A stretch of 64,000 nucleotides of DNA, taken from assembly GCF_014137975.1 (NCBI RefSeq), contig NZ_JACGWZ010000001.1:62001-126000 (forward strand). The letters are read 5' to 3'. Made by a program: the position numbers and the translations under genes. This document shows, one piece after another, positions 26,357 through 37,678 of this stretch. How positions within the stretch are numbered: the first letter of the stretch is position 1; each line of letters starts with the position of its first letter. This DNA comes from Halosaccharopolyspora lacisalsi. GTDB lineage: Bacteria > Actinomycetota > Actinomycetes > Mycobacteriales > Pseudonocardiaceae. A model generated the notes under the pieces. That model was not told where the DNA came from, did no database searches, and saw only the letters and a program-made list of their open reading frames with translations.

Positions 26357-26686
26357 ATGGGCGATGGATTCGGTGTCGAGCCGGAGGTGCTCCGGCAGGC
26401 GGCGTCCAAGATATTCGACACGGTTGGCGGCGCGGACGGCAGGAAGCTGGATTCCTTCTGCGGAGACAGCGGTGCATACGGTCACGATGCCCTGTTCAAG
26501 GCTTTCGAGGAGTTCTGCTCCGCCACGCAGCTCGGTGCCGAGGTGCTGGTGCGGAAAGCCGAGTCGACCGGTGACGGGCTGAACCACGCCGCGCGAACTT
26601 ACGCGGAGAGCGACGGTGTCGCGAACGACGAGATGACCGCCCTCGTCAACGACTTGAACGGCAGCAGGGCTCCGGGAGGGAAGTGA
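26357..26686 (+). CDS. WXG100-like type VII secretion substrate
   Basis: A 109-residue, mainly helical protein of the size and shape of EsxA/WXG100 partners, in the branch often annotated as ESX excreted-like. The signal candidate is the YAESD stretch (YxxxD) near residue 88, the known C-terminal export signal of type VII substrates in actinobacteria. No W-x-G turn is present. The next gene overlaps its stop (TGATG), so the two are made together and may form a heterodimer. No secretion machinery gene (EccC, EccD) lies in the window. Confidence 0.65.
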   Translation: MGDGFGVEPEVLRQAASKIFDTVGGADGRKLDSFCGDSGAYGHDALFKAFEEFCSATQLGAEVLVRKAESTGDGLNHAARTYAESDGVANDEMTALVNDLNGSRAPGGK

Positions 26687-27924
26687 TGGCCGAACTCGGT
26701 GAGACCACGGACCCCAAGGCGCTGGTTCCCGGTGATCCGGACGGTCTGAACGACAAGGCCACGAAACTCCGCGAGGAGGGTGAGCGCTTCGAGACCGTCG
26801 GGGCCGGTCTCAAGCGCGTCGAGGTCGGTGATTGGAAGGGGGAGGCCAGTGAGGCGTTCTGGAGCACCTTCTCCCCCGAGCCGCCGAAGTGGATCAAGGT
26901 CTGTGATGCCACCGAGTCCGTCTCCAAGGTCCTGAGTGGTTATGCGGAGACGCTGCGCTGGGCGCAGAACCAGGCTTCGGAAGCCATCGCGCTGTGGGAG
27001 AGGGGGGAGGACGAGTCTCGGCGGGCTGCCGGGACTCAGGCCGCCTCGGCGAAAGGGGACGCTCCCGGATCGGGATACCGGCAGCAGGCGCAGCAGACTC
27101 TCGCGCACGCCCGCGAACAGCTCGACGCGGCCGGTACCCGGGCGGCGGCTGCCATCGGCGGCGGTTCCGGCAAGGAGGGTGCGCTCGACGGCCTCGTCCA
27201 CGCGGTGACGAGTGGGTGGAAAGCCGAGGGCAAGGCGGATGCCAGCGGTCCGAATGCCGGAGCCTCGGCCTCCTGGCCCAAGGGCGGCAAGATGGGGGAG
27301 CTCAAGGCTTTCGCCGAGTTGGCCAAGGCCAGTGCTCAGGGCTCGGTCGGCAACGAGTACGCGCAGCTGTCGGGCAAGGCTTCCGCGACCGTGGCGGCGG
27401 AAGCTTCCCTCTCGGGGGGAGTGACCAATGAGGGAGTGGCCGCGAAGGCCGAGGTGGCGGCGGGAGCGAAGGCGACGGCTCAGGGAAAGGCCGAGCTGGG
27501 GCCGTATCTCGGTTACAATGCGAAAGGCGAAGCATTCGTGGGCGGTAAGGCCAGTGCGAGTGCGTCAGTGGGGCTCGACGGTCTGCATGCGAATGCCGGT
27601 GCTTTTGCCGGTGGAAAGGTAACCGGAAAAGCGGGTGGCGATATCGGCGGTATAGGTATCAATGCCACGGCTGAGGGGTGGGCCGGTCCGGGAGCTGAGG
27701 CTGGGGTCCACTTCGGTCCTGATGAAAGCGGGACATGGCACATCGGGGCGAACGCCGGGGTTTCCCCCATCGTGGGCGGCAAGCTCGGTTTCGAGCTCAC
27801 CGTCGATCCGGAGGACGTGGCCGCGACGGCCTCCGATGCCGCCCAGTTCGTCGGAGATGCCGGTGAGTCCGTGGGGGAATTCGCCTCGTCGTCCTACGAT
27901 ACCGTGACGGGCTGGGTTTCCTGA
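26686..27924 (+). CDS. Putative type VII secreted protein with Ala/Gly-rich repeat domain
   Basis: A 412-residue protein. The N-terminal 120 residues match the putative T7SS-secreted N-domain: ALVPGDPDGLND, then VEVGDWKGEASEAFW with a W-K-G turn, then LSGYAETLRWAQNQASEAI. Residues 120-175 are a linker. Residues 180-350 are built of Ala/Gly/Ser-rich, strongly repetitive strands (KASASASVGLDG, KVTGKAGGDIGGIG, AEGWAGPGAEAGVHFG), which could form a beta-roll or pore-like structure. It overlaps the WXG100-like gene. A toxin or surface function is inferred; no catalytic motif is visible. Confidence 0.65.
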   Translation: MAELGETTDPKALVPGDPDGLNDKATKLREEGERFETVGAGLKRVEVGDWKGEASEAFWSTFSPEPPKWIKVCDATESVSKVLSGYAETLRWAQNQASEAIALWERGEDESRRAAGTQAASAKGDAPGSGYRQQAQQTLAHAREQLDAAGTRAAAAIGGGSGKEGALDGLVHAVTSGWKAEGKADASGPNAGASASWPKGGKMGELKAFAELAKASAQGSVGNEYAQLSGKASATVAAEASLSGGVTNEGVAAKAEVAAGAKATAQGKAELGPYLGYNAKGEAFVGGKASASASVGLDGLHANAGAFAGGKVTGKAGGDIGGIGINATAEGWAGPGAEAGVHFGPDESGTWHIGANAGVSPIVGGKLGFELTVDPEDVAATASDAAQFVGDAGESVGEFASSSYDTVTGWVS

Positions 27925-27964
27925 TTATGGCGGTTCCCGTTTTTCGTGAATGGAGTGTGTGACG

Positions 27965-28465
27965 ATGGTCGGCACCCTGCCGATTCCGATCAAATTCGAA
28001 CTGCCCGAGGGGTGGCAGGCTGGGGATCCCGACGAGCTCGGGTCGCCGGATTCGGCGTTCGCCGCGATTCACCCCGGATCGTGGCAGCCCGGTTCCACGG
28101 CCAACATCACCATCGACGGTGCGTACCGGCCGGACCCGGCCACGCTGACCGACATCGCCGACGAGTCGGTCGGCAACATCGAGCAGGTCGCGGAGCCGGT
28201 GGAGGTGGCCCAGCGTTCGGAACTCGGCTCGGCCGAGGCTCCGGGGCTCGGACAGGTGCTGAAGTTCTCCGCCGTCGTCGACGGCACGGCCCGGGAGTTG
28301 TTCCAGTGCCAGATCTACCTGTCGATGGTGGATACCGAGGACCCGGAGCAGCGGGTGGTGGTCCGGCTGGTGCTGACCGCCAATCCCGAGCAGTTCCGGA
28401 CTCTCATGGACGACTTCCAGGCGTTCGTCGGGTCCGTGCGCGCGGAGAGCGAACGGGACGAGTGA
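27965..28465 (+). CDS. LpqN-like protein of the T7SS cluster, copy 1
   Basis: A 166-residue soluble protein beginning MVGTLPIPIKFELPEGW, with a beta-rich LpqN/DUF1795-like pattern ending LVLTANPEQFRTLMDDFQAFVGSV. It has no signal peptide. It has a close paralogue 156 bases downstream, from which it differs mainly in the first half. It follows the repetitive secreted protein by 40 bases, so it may be a chaperone or protective partner; this is inferred from position only. Confidence 0.6.
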   Translation: MVGTLPIPIKFELPEGWQAGDPDELGSPDSAFAAIHPGSWQPGSTANITIDGAYRPDPATLTDIADESVGNIEQVAEPVEVAQRSELGSAEAPGLGQVLKFSAVVDGTARELFQCQIYLSMVDTEDPEQRVVVRLVLTANPEQFRTLMDDFQAFVGSVRAESERDE

Positions 28466-28621
28466 GGTGTATCAGTCCCGCTCGCCGGGAACCGCGAGGA
28501 AGCGCCTTTCGTGAACCGCTACGGCAGCTCCGGAGTAGCGCCCTGCGCCTCGTTGACCTGCGGTAGGGTGACTCGAGACCGACGAGCACCGCGCCGTCGT
28601 CTCCGAGTGGAGTGGGTGAGA

Positions 28622-29140
28622 ATGGCCGGCACCTTGCCGATCCCGATCCGGTTCCGCGTCCCGGCGGGATGGCAGGATGCCGATCCCGACGAGGCCGGTG
28701 CCCCCAACGCGGCGTTCGTCGCGGTCCATCCCGGGTCGCAGCAGCCCGGCTCGCTGGCCAGCATCACCCTCGACGGTGACTACCGGCCGGACCCGGCCAC
28801 GCTGAGCGACATCGCCGACGAGTCGGTCGGCGCGCTCGGGCAGGTGGCCAGGGCGGTGGAGGTGACCCAGCGCTCCGAGTTCGGCACCTCCGAATCCCCC
28901 GGAGTGGGTCAGGTGCTGAGCTTCTCCGTGGTCGTCGGGGAGAGCGAGCGGGAGTTGTTCCAGTGTCAGATCTACCTGTCGATGGTGGATACCGAGGATC
29001 CGGAGCAGCGGGTGGTGGTCCGGCTGGTGCTGACCGCCAATCCCGAGCAGTTCCAGATTCTCCTGGACGACTTCCAGGCTTTCGTCGCTTCCGTGCGTGC
29101 GGACCCGGATGGCGGTGAATCCGACTCCACGGTCGGTTAG
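28622..29140 (+). CDS. LpqN-like protein of the T7SS cluster, copy 2
   Basis: A 172-residue paralogue of the preceding gene, beginning MAGTLPIPIRFRVPAGW. The block at 28949-29054 is 104 of 106 bases identical to 28292-28397 in copy 1, while the flanks differ much more. That suggests gene conversion or selection on the C-terminal half. The tail is longer and acidic (DPDGGESDSTVG). The start is ATG at 28622, after GGAGTGGGTGA. Same uncertainty about function as copy 1. Confidence 0.6.
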   Translation: MAGTLPIPIRFRVPAGWQDADPDEAGAPNAAFVAVHPGSQQPGSLASITLDGDYRPDPATLSDIADESVGALGQVARAVEVTQRSEFGTSESPGVGQVLSFSVVVGESERELFQCQIYLSMVDTEDPEQRVVVRLVLTANPEQFQILLDDFQAFVASVRADPDGGESDSTVG

Positions 29141-29361
29141 TGGCGATGTCCAGCGGTTCTCACACGATCGGCGACCCGGTGTGAGCAACGTTGCGTAACC
29201 CCATACGATCTCTGCGGCGTTCGCTGGTCCGCACCTGTCGGCCACCTCTCGGTAGGAGTGCGAATCGAACGCGACGTTACCGGTTTCCGGAACGGTCGGA
29301 GAACCGCAAACCCGGATTGGTTGTGGCCCGTACGGGTCACCGTCAAGGGAGGCATCCGCTC

Positions 29362-29610
29362 GTGCGTAGCCGACTGGCTCGCGCCGGCAAGCAAGCGCCC
29401 GCGCTCGTCGCCGCCATGATGGCCGGTGGCACGGCCACCGCTCACGCCGCCACGCCCGATCAGCACCTCGATGCCCAGGCGACTCCGCTGGACGCCCTGA
29501 GCGCCCCGGTAGCCGCCACCGCTCTCGGCCTCGGCCTCGTCGGGATGGTCGTGGGCACGTTGCGCCGCAAGAAGATCCCGGTGCAGCCGGAGAACCAGCG
29601 CAAGACCTGA
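29362..29610 (+). CDS. Small surface protein with signal peptide and C-terminal membrane anchor
   Basis: An 82-residue protein. The N-terminus is a signal peptide with probable cleavage after THAHA-like AHA (residues about 26-28). A 30-residue polar segment and a second hydrophobic helix (ALGLGLVGMVVGTL) follow, with an RRKK stop-transfer tail. GGGAGG lies 9 bases before the GTG at 29362. The layout resembles short chaplin-like or LPXTG-less surface peptides but matches none that I recognise. Confidence 0.6.
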   Translation: MRSRLARAGKQAPALVAAMMAGGTATAHAATPDQHLDAQATPLDALSAPVAATALGLGLVGMVVGTLRRKKIPVQPENQRKT

Positions 29611-29669
29611 CGATCACCGGGTGGTGGGCTTCTCCCCCGGGCGGGCGCGGAAACACCGTGGCGACTTGA

Positions 29670-30738
<1,069 letters not shown>

Positions 30739-30762
30739 TAACGTCCGACCCGGAGGTGAGCC

Positions 30763-31806
30763 GTGGTCGACCGAAGCCAGCCCGCACGCACCGCACGCGC
30801 TCCCGAGGCCCAGCCGAGCAAGCTGGACCTGGTGCGACGCAGGTACCCGTGGATCGACCGGCTCGTACGTGCCGCCGGGCGATACCAGCAGCAGTACGGC
30901 GACTACTACGCCGCCGCGATCACGTACTTCAGCGTGCTCGCGCTCGTGCCGCTGCTGATGATCGTTTTCGCCGTGGCCGGTTTCGTGCTGACGGGCGATC
31001 CCGAGCTGTTGGCACGGCTCCAGCGGACCATCGCCGAGGCCGTGCCCAGTCCCGAGCTGAGCAAACTGCTCTCCGGCGTCATCGAGGAGGCGATCTCGCA
31101 GGCGGGAGCGGTCGGTGTCATCGGGTTGCTGGTGGCGCTGTACTCCGGGCTGGGGTGGATGACCAATCTGCGCGACGCGCTGACGGCGCAGTGGATCCAG
31201 GAGCCGGAGAGCCCGCCGGTGCCCAAGCGCATGGGGTTCGACCTGCTCGCACTGCTCGGGCTCGGGTTGGCCCTGGTGCTGTCCTTCGCGATCACCGCGC
31301 TCGGCGGAGGTGTCGGTCAGTCGGCGTTCGCGCTGGTCGGGATCGAGGGCAGCCTGCTGGCCTACGTCCTGTGGTGGGTGCTGGCCGTCGTGCTCTCGGT
31401 GGGCGCGAACTGGCTGGTGTTCCTGTGGGTGCTGGCGCGGTTGCCCCGTCAACCGGTCACGGTGCGCAGCGCGGTCTGGGGTGCCCTGTTCGCCGCCGTG
31501 GGATTCGAGGTGCTCAAGCAGATCGGTGTCATCTACCTGAGAAGCATCAGCGACTCCCCGGCCGGCGCCGCGTTCGGCCCCATCCTGGGGCTGCTCGTCT
31601 TCGCCTACCTGACCTCGCGGTTCGTGCTGTTCGTGACCGCGTGGACGGCCTGTGCCCGGGAGAACCTGGAGCTGCTGCCGCCACGGCCGCCGGGCCCCGT
31701 CCTGATCAGCCCGGTCGTGCACGAACGCGCCGGCACGCGCGCGAGGACGGTGAGTCTGTTCGGGCTCGGTGCTCTGATCGGGTGGTTGCTGCGCCGTCGC
31801 CGGTGA
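30763..31806 (+). CDS. YihY/YhjD-family inner membrane protein
   Basis: A 347-residue protein with six predicted transmembrane helices between residues 45 and 300 and the family words YYAAAITYFSVLALVPLLM near residue 47, GWMTNLRDAL near 130 and FGPILGLLVFAYLTSRFVLF near 270. It belongs to the YihY/BrkB superfamily, YhjD branch, of uncertain function (lipid or LPS transport has been proposed for relatives). GGAGG precedes the GTG. The tail is basic. Confidence 0.87.
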   Translation: MVDRSQPARTARAPEAQPSKLDLVRRRYPWIDRLVRAAGRYQQQYGDYYAAAITYFSVLALVPLLMIVFAVAGFVLTGDPELLARLQRTIAEAVPSPELSKLLSGVIEEAISQAGAVGVIGLLVALYSGLGWMTNLRDALTAQWIQEPESPPVPKRMGFDLLALLGLGLALVLSFAITALGGGVGQSAFALVGIEGSLLAYVLWWVLAVVLSVGANWLVFLWVLARLPRQPVTVRSAVWGALFAAVGFEVLKQIGVIYLRSISDSPAGAAFGPILGLLVFAYLTSRFVLFVTAWTACARENLELLPPRPPGPVLISPVVHERAGTRARTVSLFGLGALIGWLLRRRR

Positions 31807-31865
31807 TCCGGTGGTGTGAAACCGCCGAACCTCCGATCGTCCGACAGAGCGCAGTCACCCGCGCG

Positions 31866-33176
31866 TCACGGATGGTCGTCAGGAGGTCCGAGGCTGTCGC
31901 GACGTGCGACGGAGGCGAGGCGCGCTCGGCGTTGCCGCAGGGCTACCACCCCGAAGGCGACGACCCCGGCGGCCAGCAGCAGCGCCAGTGGACCGCCGAC
32001 GTTGCCGAAGAGGCTGGTGTGGGGACGGGGCCGATCGGCCGATGACTCCACCGGCGATGCGGAACCGTCCTCGACACCGGCCGCGTGCTCGACCCCGGTC
32101 GATGAGGCGGTGGGCTGCGGTCGCGGTTCCACGAGCCGTCCGATCGGCTCGGTGCCGGTGAGTCGGAAACCGTAGTTGAGCAGGGCCTTGGCCTGCACGT
32201 CGAGGTCCACCGGCCGGTACTCGCCGCGCATGAGCACGGCCACGAGCCTGCGGCCGTCGCGTTCGGCGGCGGCGATGTAGGTGTGCCGGGCGTCGTCGGT
32301 GAAGCCGCTCTTGGCCCCGATCGCCCCGGGGTAGGTCGTCAGCACGTCGTTGTCGCTGTAGACCTTCATCGGGGCCTCGCCCGGCGGGGTGGGCAGGGTC
32401 GTGACCCGGGTGGTGGCGATGCGGGCGAACGCCGGCTGTCGCAGGGCGGCCCTGAAGATCAACGCCATGTCGTAGGCCGAGGTCGTCATGCCGGGGCCGT
32501 CCAGTCCGGACGATGTGGCGGCGCGGGTGTCCAGTGCGCCGAGCCGGTGGGCCAACTCGTTCATCCGGTCCAGCGTGGCTCGTTCGCCGCCGAGCGCGCG
32601 GGTCAGCGCGTGCGCGGCGTCGTTGCCGGACTGCATGATCAAGCCAGCCAGGATCTGGTCGACCGTGTAGGTCACGCCGGGAACGAGTCCGACCTTGCTG
32701 CCCTCCACGGCGGCGTCGGCGGGAGCGGCGGTGAGGGTGTCGGTCAGTTCCAGCTCACGGATGGTCACCAGCGCGGTGAGCACCTTGATGATCGAGGCGG
32801 GTCGGTGCCTGCCGTGCGGATTCTTCGCGGCCAGCACGTCACTGCTGCCGAGCTCGGCCACCATCCACGTGGTCGAGCCGACCCGCTCCGGGACGGGTTC
32901 GCCGGGCGGCGTGACCACGCCGCATCGACCGAGCGACTCACCACCGACGGGCTGCTCGGGAACCGGTAGCGGTTGGGGGGAGGGGATGCCGGGAGGAGGC
33001 ACCTCCGAGCTGTCCACGGGGGGCGGCGGCAGTGTCGCGTTCGGACACGTGGACGCCGGTGGTGCGGTCGTCGCCGGAGCGGTCACCGCGCCGGGAACCA
33101 GCGCGACGAGCGCGGCACAGACGACGGCGGCGGCCTTCTTCCCCGGCACGGCCGAGCGACGGGCTCTCACAAGCAC
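31866..33176 (-). CDS. dacB: D-alanyl-D-alanine carboxypeptidase (PBP5 type)
   Basis: A 436-residue peptidoglycan enzyme that trims the pentapeptide stem. A signal peptide (to about residue 33) and a proline-rich spacer lead into the S11 peptidase domain. The active-site motifs are S128-I-I-K131, the SGN triad in MQSGNDAA, and KSG in GAKSGFTDD. A C-terminal transmembrane helix (LALLLAAGVVAFGVVAL) with a basic tail anchors it to the membrane. The start is GTG; a second GTG three codons in is possible. It converges on the YihY gene. Confidence 0.93.
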   Translation of the reverse strand: MLVRARRSAVPGKKAAAVVCAALVALVPGAVTAPATTAPPASTCPNATLPPPPVDSSEVPPPGIPSPQPLPVPEQPVGGESLGRCGVVTPPGEPVPERVGSTTWMVAELGSSDVLAAKNPHGRHRPASIIKVLTALVTIRELELTDTLTAAPADAAVEGSKVGLVPGVTYTVDQILAGLIMQSGNDAAHALTRALGGERATLDRMNELAHRLGALDTRAATSSGLDGPGMTTSAYDMALIFRAALRQPAFARIATTRVTTLPTPPGEAPMKVYSDNDVLTTYPGAIGAKSGFTDDARHTYIAAAERDGRRLVAVLMRGEYRPVDLDVQAKALLNYGFRLTGTEPIGRLVEPRPQPTASSTGVEHAAGVEDGSASPVESSADRPRPHTSLFGNVGGPLALLLAAGVVAFGVVALRQRRARLASVARRDSLGPPDDHP

Positions 33177-33334
33177 ATGAGCAGGCTAGACGATCTTACG
33201 GCGCGGTGGGCCGCGAAATGCGGCGAACGGGGAGAAAACGGGTCGAGGAACACCCGAAAAGAGGATCACGCGGCTCGTCGGAAGCGGTGTCTTCGAACCT
33301 CTGGTCCGGTGCGACGACCGGAGCAGCGCTCGCG

Positions 33335-33381
33335 GTGAACGCGTCGTGCCGGCAGTCGCACCGTCGGCACGACGCGTTCAC
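33335..33381 (-). terminator. Terminator of the sdhCDAB operon
   Basis: A perfect 17-base stem (33335-33351 and 33365-33381) with a 13-base loop, 16 bases beyond the sdhB stop. No clear T-run; the stem is very stable. Confidence 0.8.
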
Positions 33382-33396
33382 CATCGGCTGTCGCCG

Positions 33397-34187
33397 TCAG
33401 CGGCGGCGGAACATCAGGGCGCGCTTGACTTCCTGGATGGCCTTGGTGACCTGGATGCCCTGCGGGCAGGCGTCGGTGCAGTTGAAGGTGGTGCGGCAGC
33501 GCCACACGCCGTCGATGTCGTTGAGGATGTCGAGGCGTTCCTCGGCGGCCTCGTCACGGCTGTCGAAGATGAACCGGTGGGCGTTGACGATGGCCGCGGG
33601 CCCGAAGTAGGAGCCCTCCGACCAGTACACCGGGCACGAGGTGGTGCAGGCCGCGCACAGGATGCACTTGGTGGTGTCGTCGAAGCGCTCCCGCTCGGCG
33701 ACGGACTGGGTGCGCTCCCGCGAGGGGTCGTTGCCGGTGGTCACCAGGTACGGCTTGATGGCCTTGTACGCCTCGAAGAACGGCTCCATGTCCACCAGCA
33801 GGTCCTTCTCCACCGACAGCCCCTTGATGGGCTCCACGGTCAGCGTGGTCTCCCCGCTCTTGGCGAACATGTCCTTCATCAGGACCTTGCAGGCCAGTCG
33901 GTTGACGCCGTTGATGCGCATGGCGTCCGACCCGCACACGCCGTGCGCGCAGGAACGGCGGAACGTCAGCGTGCCGTCGATGTACCACTTGATGTAGTGC
34001 AACATGTTGAGCACGCGGTCGGTGGGCATCGCCGGCACCCGGTAGGACTCCCAGTGCAGGTCCTCGTCGACCTCGGGGTTGAATCGCTCGATCTTGACGG
34101 TGACCATCGTGGCGCCCTCGGGGACCGGGGGCGCGTCCGAGGGCAGGTCGGTGACGGCGTTGTCGTTGTCGCTGAGGGTCGCGGTCA

Positions 34188-34188
<1 letters not shown>
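33397..34188 (-). CDS. sdhB: Succinate dehydrogenase iron-sulfur subunit
   Basis: A 263-residue electron-transfer subunit of complex II. The [2Fe-2S] ligands are in CAHGVCGSDAM and the distal LAC. The [4Fe-4S] and [3Fe-4S] clusters use CILCAACTTSCP and CRTTFNCTDACPQGI. The ATG overlaps the sdhA stop by one base (TGATG), so translation is coupled. Last gene of the operon. Confidence 0.97.
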
Positions 34189-35978
<1,790 letters not shown>

Positions 35979-36017
35979 GGTGGTCTCCTACGGCGGCTTC
36001 GCGCCTGCGGGGGTTGC

Positions 36018-36437
36018 TCAGCCGATGTTCGGGTTGAAGGTGAAGATCACGTAGGTGCCCAGGACCACGGTGAGCAGGATCGAGCAGTACAGCAGAATCT
36101 TCAGCCAGAAGCGGGTGACGTTGGTGCGCGAGTAGTCGTTGATCACGGTGCGCAGGCCGTTGCCGCCGTGCAGTCCCGCCAGCCACAGCATGGTCAGGTC
36201 CCACAGCTGCCAGAACGGCGAGGCCCAGCGGCCGGCGACGAAGGCGAAGTTGATGCGGTGCACTCCGCCGTCCAGGAACAGCATGATCAGCATGTGTCCG
36301 AGGACCAGGAACAGCAGCACGACTCCGGACAGCCGCATGAACACCCAGCTGTAGAGCTCGAAGTTGCTGCGGCGGGCTGCCGGGCGCGTCGACGAGCGCG
36401 GCTTGTCGACGGACAGCGGCGCTTCGGTGGTGGTCAT
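36018..36437 (-). CDS. sdhD: Succinate dehydrogenase membrane anchor subunit
   Basis: A 139-residue membrane subunit with three transmembrane helices from residue 30. The histidine in LVLGHMLIMLF is the probable heme ligand, and DYSRTNVTRFW near residue 105 is conserved in actinobacterial SdhD. The ATG at 36437 is 8 bases after the sdhC stop. It anchors SdhAB to the membrane and passes electrons to menaquinone. Confidence 0.9.
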   Translation of the reverse strand: MTTTEAPLSVDKPRSSTRPAARRSNFELYSWVFMRLSGVVLLFLVLGHMLIMLFLDGGVHRINFAFVAGRWASPFWQLWDLTMLWLAGLHGGNGLRTVINDYSRTNVTRFWLKILLYCSILLTVVLGTYVIFTFNPNIG

Positions 36438-36445
36438 GATCTCTC

Positions 36446-36880
36446 TCAGCCCCCGAACAGTTCCGTGGCGGCGCGGGTCAGCATGCTGATGGCGGCCGGA
36501 ATCATCAGAACCAGCCACAGGACGATGACGGTCCAGAGCATCGGACGCTGGAATCTGGGTCCCTCGGACCAGAAGTCGACCAGCATCACCCTGATGCCGT
36601 TGAACGCGTGGAACAGCACCGCGGCCAGCAGACCCAGTTCGAACAGGATCATGAGCGGGTGCTTGTAGGTGTTGATCACCGTGTCGTAGGCGTTCGGCGA
36701 GACCCGCACCAGAGCGGTGTCCAGGACGTGCACGAACAGGAAGAAGAAGGTGAGCACGCCTGTGATGCGGTGCGCGACCCACGACCACATGCCCAGATCG
36801 CCGCGGTAGAGCTTGCCCCGGGCGCGAGGGAGAGACTCGCGCCGGGAAGCCTCCGCCGCGGTGGCGGTGGTGCTGGCCAT
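36446..36880 (-). CDS. sdhC: Succinate dehydrogenase cytochrome b subunit
   Basis: A 144-residue membrane subunit. SWVAHRITGVLTFFFLFVH near residue 35 carries the conserved S-x3-R-I-T-G quinone-site pattern and a heme-ligand histidine, with AFNGIRVML as the later signature. The ATG at 36880 lies 9 bases after a GGAGG and fits the family length; a longer frame upstream is arginine-rich. First gene of sdhCDAB. Confidence 0.92.
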   Translation of the reverse strand: MASTTATAAEASRRESLPRARGKLYRGDLGMWSWVAHRITGVLTFFFLFVHVLDTALVRVSPNAYDTVINTYKHPLMILFELGLLAAVLFHAFNGIRVMLVDFWSEGPRFQRPMLWTVIVLWLVLMIPAAISMLTRAATELFGG

Positions 36881-37222
36881 GATGGGAGGCCTCCAACGTC
36901 GCTGGTGGACTTGACGGACCCGCTGGGCGACCACGGGTGCCACCGGCGTCGACGTTTCGGGGGAAACGAACGAACCAATCGCCTGCGACGGGTCCTTGAC
37001 TCATCGGATGCTAGACCCGTGCCGTCGAGCTGGCCTACTCGCATGTGCTTGCTGTGATCGACCAGACAAAACAACGGCGTGGTTAATCGATATAGAAGCC
37101 GTTTTGTCATCGAACGCCGTGGAAATGAGGGTTCGAATGGGTGAATCGTCAACCCTTTAGGGCGAGAGAGATGTCACTGACATGATACGGGTTACCCAAC
37201 CGGCGACAGCGAGGAGTGAGCG
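36881..37222. promoter_or_regulatory. Divergent promoter region of sdhCDAB and cdd
   Basis: A 342-base gap without a gene. The part from 37050 to 37150 is AT-rich for this genome. It holds an inverted repeat with arms at 37065-37078 and 37098-37108 (GACAAAAC...GTTTTGTC with an extended CGGC/GCCG inner stem and a 2-base bulge). This is a candidate operator or RNA hairpin. I could not assign individual promoters. Confidence 0.5.
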
Positions 37223-37609
37223 GTGCGAGCGATCCGAACGGACGAGTGGGAGGTGCTGCGGGAAGCGGCCGTGGCCGCGGCGGCACGCGCGTACTGCCCG
37301 TACTCCGGGCTGGGGGTGGGGGCGGCGGCGCAGTGCGAGGACGGTCGCGTCGTCGTCGGGTGCAACGTCGAGAACGGCTCCTACGGGCTCACGCTGTGCG
37401 CGGAGTGCACCCTGGCCGGTCAGCTGCGCCTGACCGGGGAAGGGCGCTTCTCCGCCGTGGCCTGCCGAGACGGTGGCGGACGTTTGTTGATGCCGTGCGG
37501 CCGTTGCCGCCAGCTGTTGCTGGAGCTCGGCGGTCCGGAGTGCCTCGTCGACACCCCACGCGGCGCGCTGCCGGTCCGCGAGCTCCTCCCTGAGGCGTTC
37601 GAGTTGTGA
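37223..37609 (+). CDS. cdd: Cytidine deaminase
   Basis: A 128-residue tetrameric-type cytidine deaminase converting (deoxy)cytidine to (deoxy)uridine. The substrate word CNVENGSYGL is followed by TLCAECTLAG, in which the first zinc ligand is cysteine rather than histidine and the glutamate is the proton shuttle. The other ligands are in PCGRCRQLL. GAGGAG precedes the GTG. deoA follows, so they form a pyrimidine salvage operon, divergent from sdhC. Confidence 0.95.
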   Translation: MRAIRTDEWEVLREAAVAAAARAYCPYSGLGVGAAAQCEDGRVVVGCNVENGSYGLTLCAECTLAGQLRLTGEGRFSAVACRDGGGRLLMPCGRCRQLLLELGGPECLVDTPRGALPVRELLPEAFEL

Positions 37610-37678
37610 CGCATCCCGGTGAACGCCTCGAACGTCGGTGTAGGTGTGGAGAGAACAATCATGGAGAAAGGTCGTCTC

